The position numbers and the translations under genes are program-made. From contig JBKQHQ010000232.1 in assembly GCA_052148715.1 (NCBI GenBank), forward strand, positions 1-57,960: a stretch of 57,960 nucleotides of DNA, written 5' to 3'. This document shows positions 57,932 through 57,960 of this stretch, piece by piece. The DNA comes from JBKQHQ01 sp052148715. Its GTDB lineage: Bacteria; Pseudomonadota; Alphaproteobacteria; Rhizobiales; Xanthobacteraceae. Numbering within the stretch: the first letter of the stretch is position 1; every line of letters starts with the position of its first letter. The notes beneath the pieces are model-generated. The model saw nothing but the letters and a program-made list of their open reading frames with translations, was not told the DNA's origin and searched no databases.

Positions 57932-57960
57932 ATGACAAGACGACCCCGCCGGAACCACAC
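57932..57960 (+). CDS. Start of an IS3-type transposase OrfA, cut by the window edge
   Basis: ATG 57932 follows AGGAGAGACG and reads Met-Thr-Arg-Arg-Pro-Arg-Arg-Asn-His before the window ends. This opening is recalled as that of a widespread IS3-family OrfA of Rhizobiales (Met-Thr-Arg-Arg-Pro-Arg-Arg-Asn-His-x-Pro-Ala-Phe-Lys). The ~190 bases before it (57740-57931) carry no gene and would include the insertion sequence's left end, though I could not place its inverted repeat. Confidence 0.55.

Noticed and set aside
1..57960. tRNA, rRNA and CRISPR arrays
   Set aside because: Reading both strands gave no cloverleaf with a CCA-type end, no rRNA-like tract and no regular repeat-spacer series. 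A covariance search would be needed to exclude unusual tRNAs.

Overview
The window looks like a chromosomal segment of a high-GC alphaproteobacterium of the Bradyrhizobium / Nitrobacteraceae-Xanthobacteraceae type (order Hyphomicrobiales). The basis is overall base composition, the style of the small exported proteins, palindromic intergenic repeats of kinds recalled from these genomes, an autotransporter barrel of a kind common there, and an IS1595-family element. No tRNA, rRNA or CRISPR array was seen.

Layout. 1-6.2 kb: a 5'-truncated autotransporter barrel, a serine hydrolase gene broken by two frameshifts, a tyrosine-recombinase remnant, and a UPF0210 (DUF711) gene with its ACT-domain partner. 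6.7-14.2 kb: an RND/MMPL exporter, a rhodanese, two small exported proteins, a UbiD-type prFMN decarboxylase and 4-hydroxybenzoate 3-monooxygenase (pobA). 14.4-28.2 kb: ten co-directional genes, mostly with stop/start overlaps or gaps of a few bases: UbiA-type prenyltransferase, a rifampicin-phosphotransferase-like dikinase, a DUF3419 (BtaA-like) transferase, a DGK1/VTE5-like CTP kinase, a GNAT, an AMP-forming ligase, a PlsC-type acyltransferase, a second GNAT, a flavin monooxygenase-like protein and an ATP-grasp ligase. I infer an uncharacterised pathway for a membrane (amino/prenyl) lipid. It is interrupted by a 219-bp palindromic element and by a foreign cassette carrying a HEPN-like gene, set between two diverged copies of the ligase gene's 3' end.

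28.3-42.3 kb is ordinary catabolic and housekeeping content: haloacid dehalogenase, two cupin/PilZ-type genes, a branched-chain-type ABC binding protein with a zinc alcohol dehydrogenase, a slipin, a LysR regulator diverging from a DUF2917/GNAT pair, a large caspase-fold protein that has lost both catalytic residues, a ureidoglycolate lyase-like gene, and an aromatic-ring FAD monooxygenase with a TctC-type binding protein. 42.4-45.0 kb is a 2.6-kb IS1595-family element with four passenger genes, one of which carries an RX4H (HEPN-like) motif.

45-58 kb is a sparse region of small Bradyrhizobium-style genes (response regulator, lipoprotein, CDF-like transporter, PilZ, cupin, NTF2-like, Cys-rich and Trp/Arg-rich secreted proteins), decayed genes (Flp pilin, PsiF-like), clear intrinsic terminators, an FkbM methyltransferase, the 5-oxoprolinase subunits pxpB-pxpC with a good promoter, a TauE/SafE permease, and the first codons of an IS3-type transposase at the right edge.
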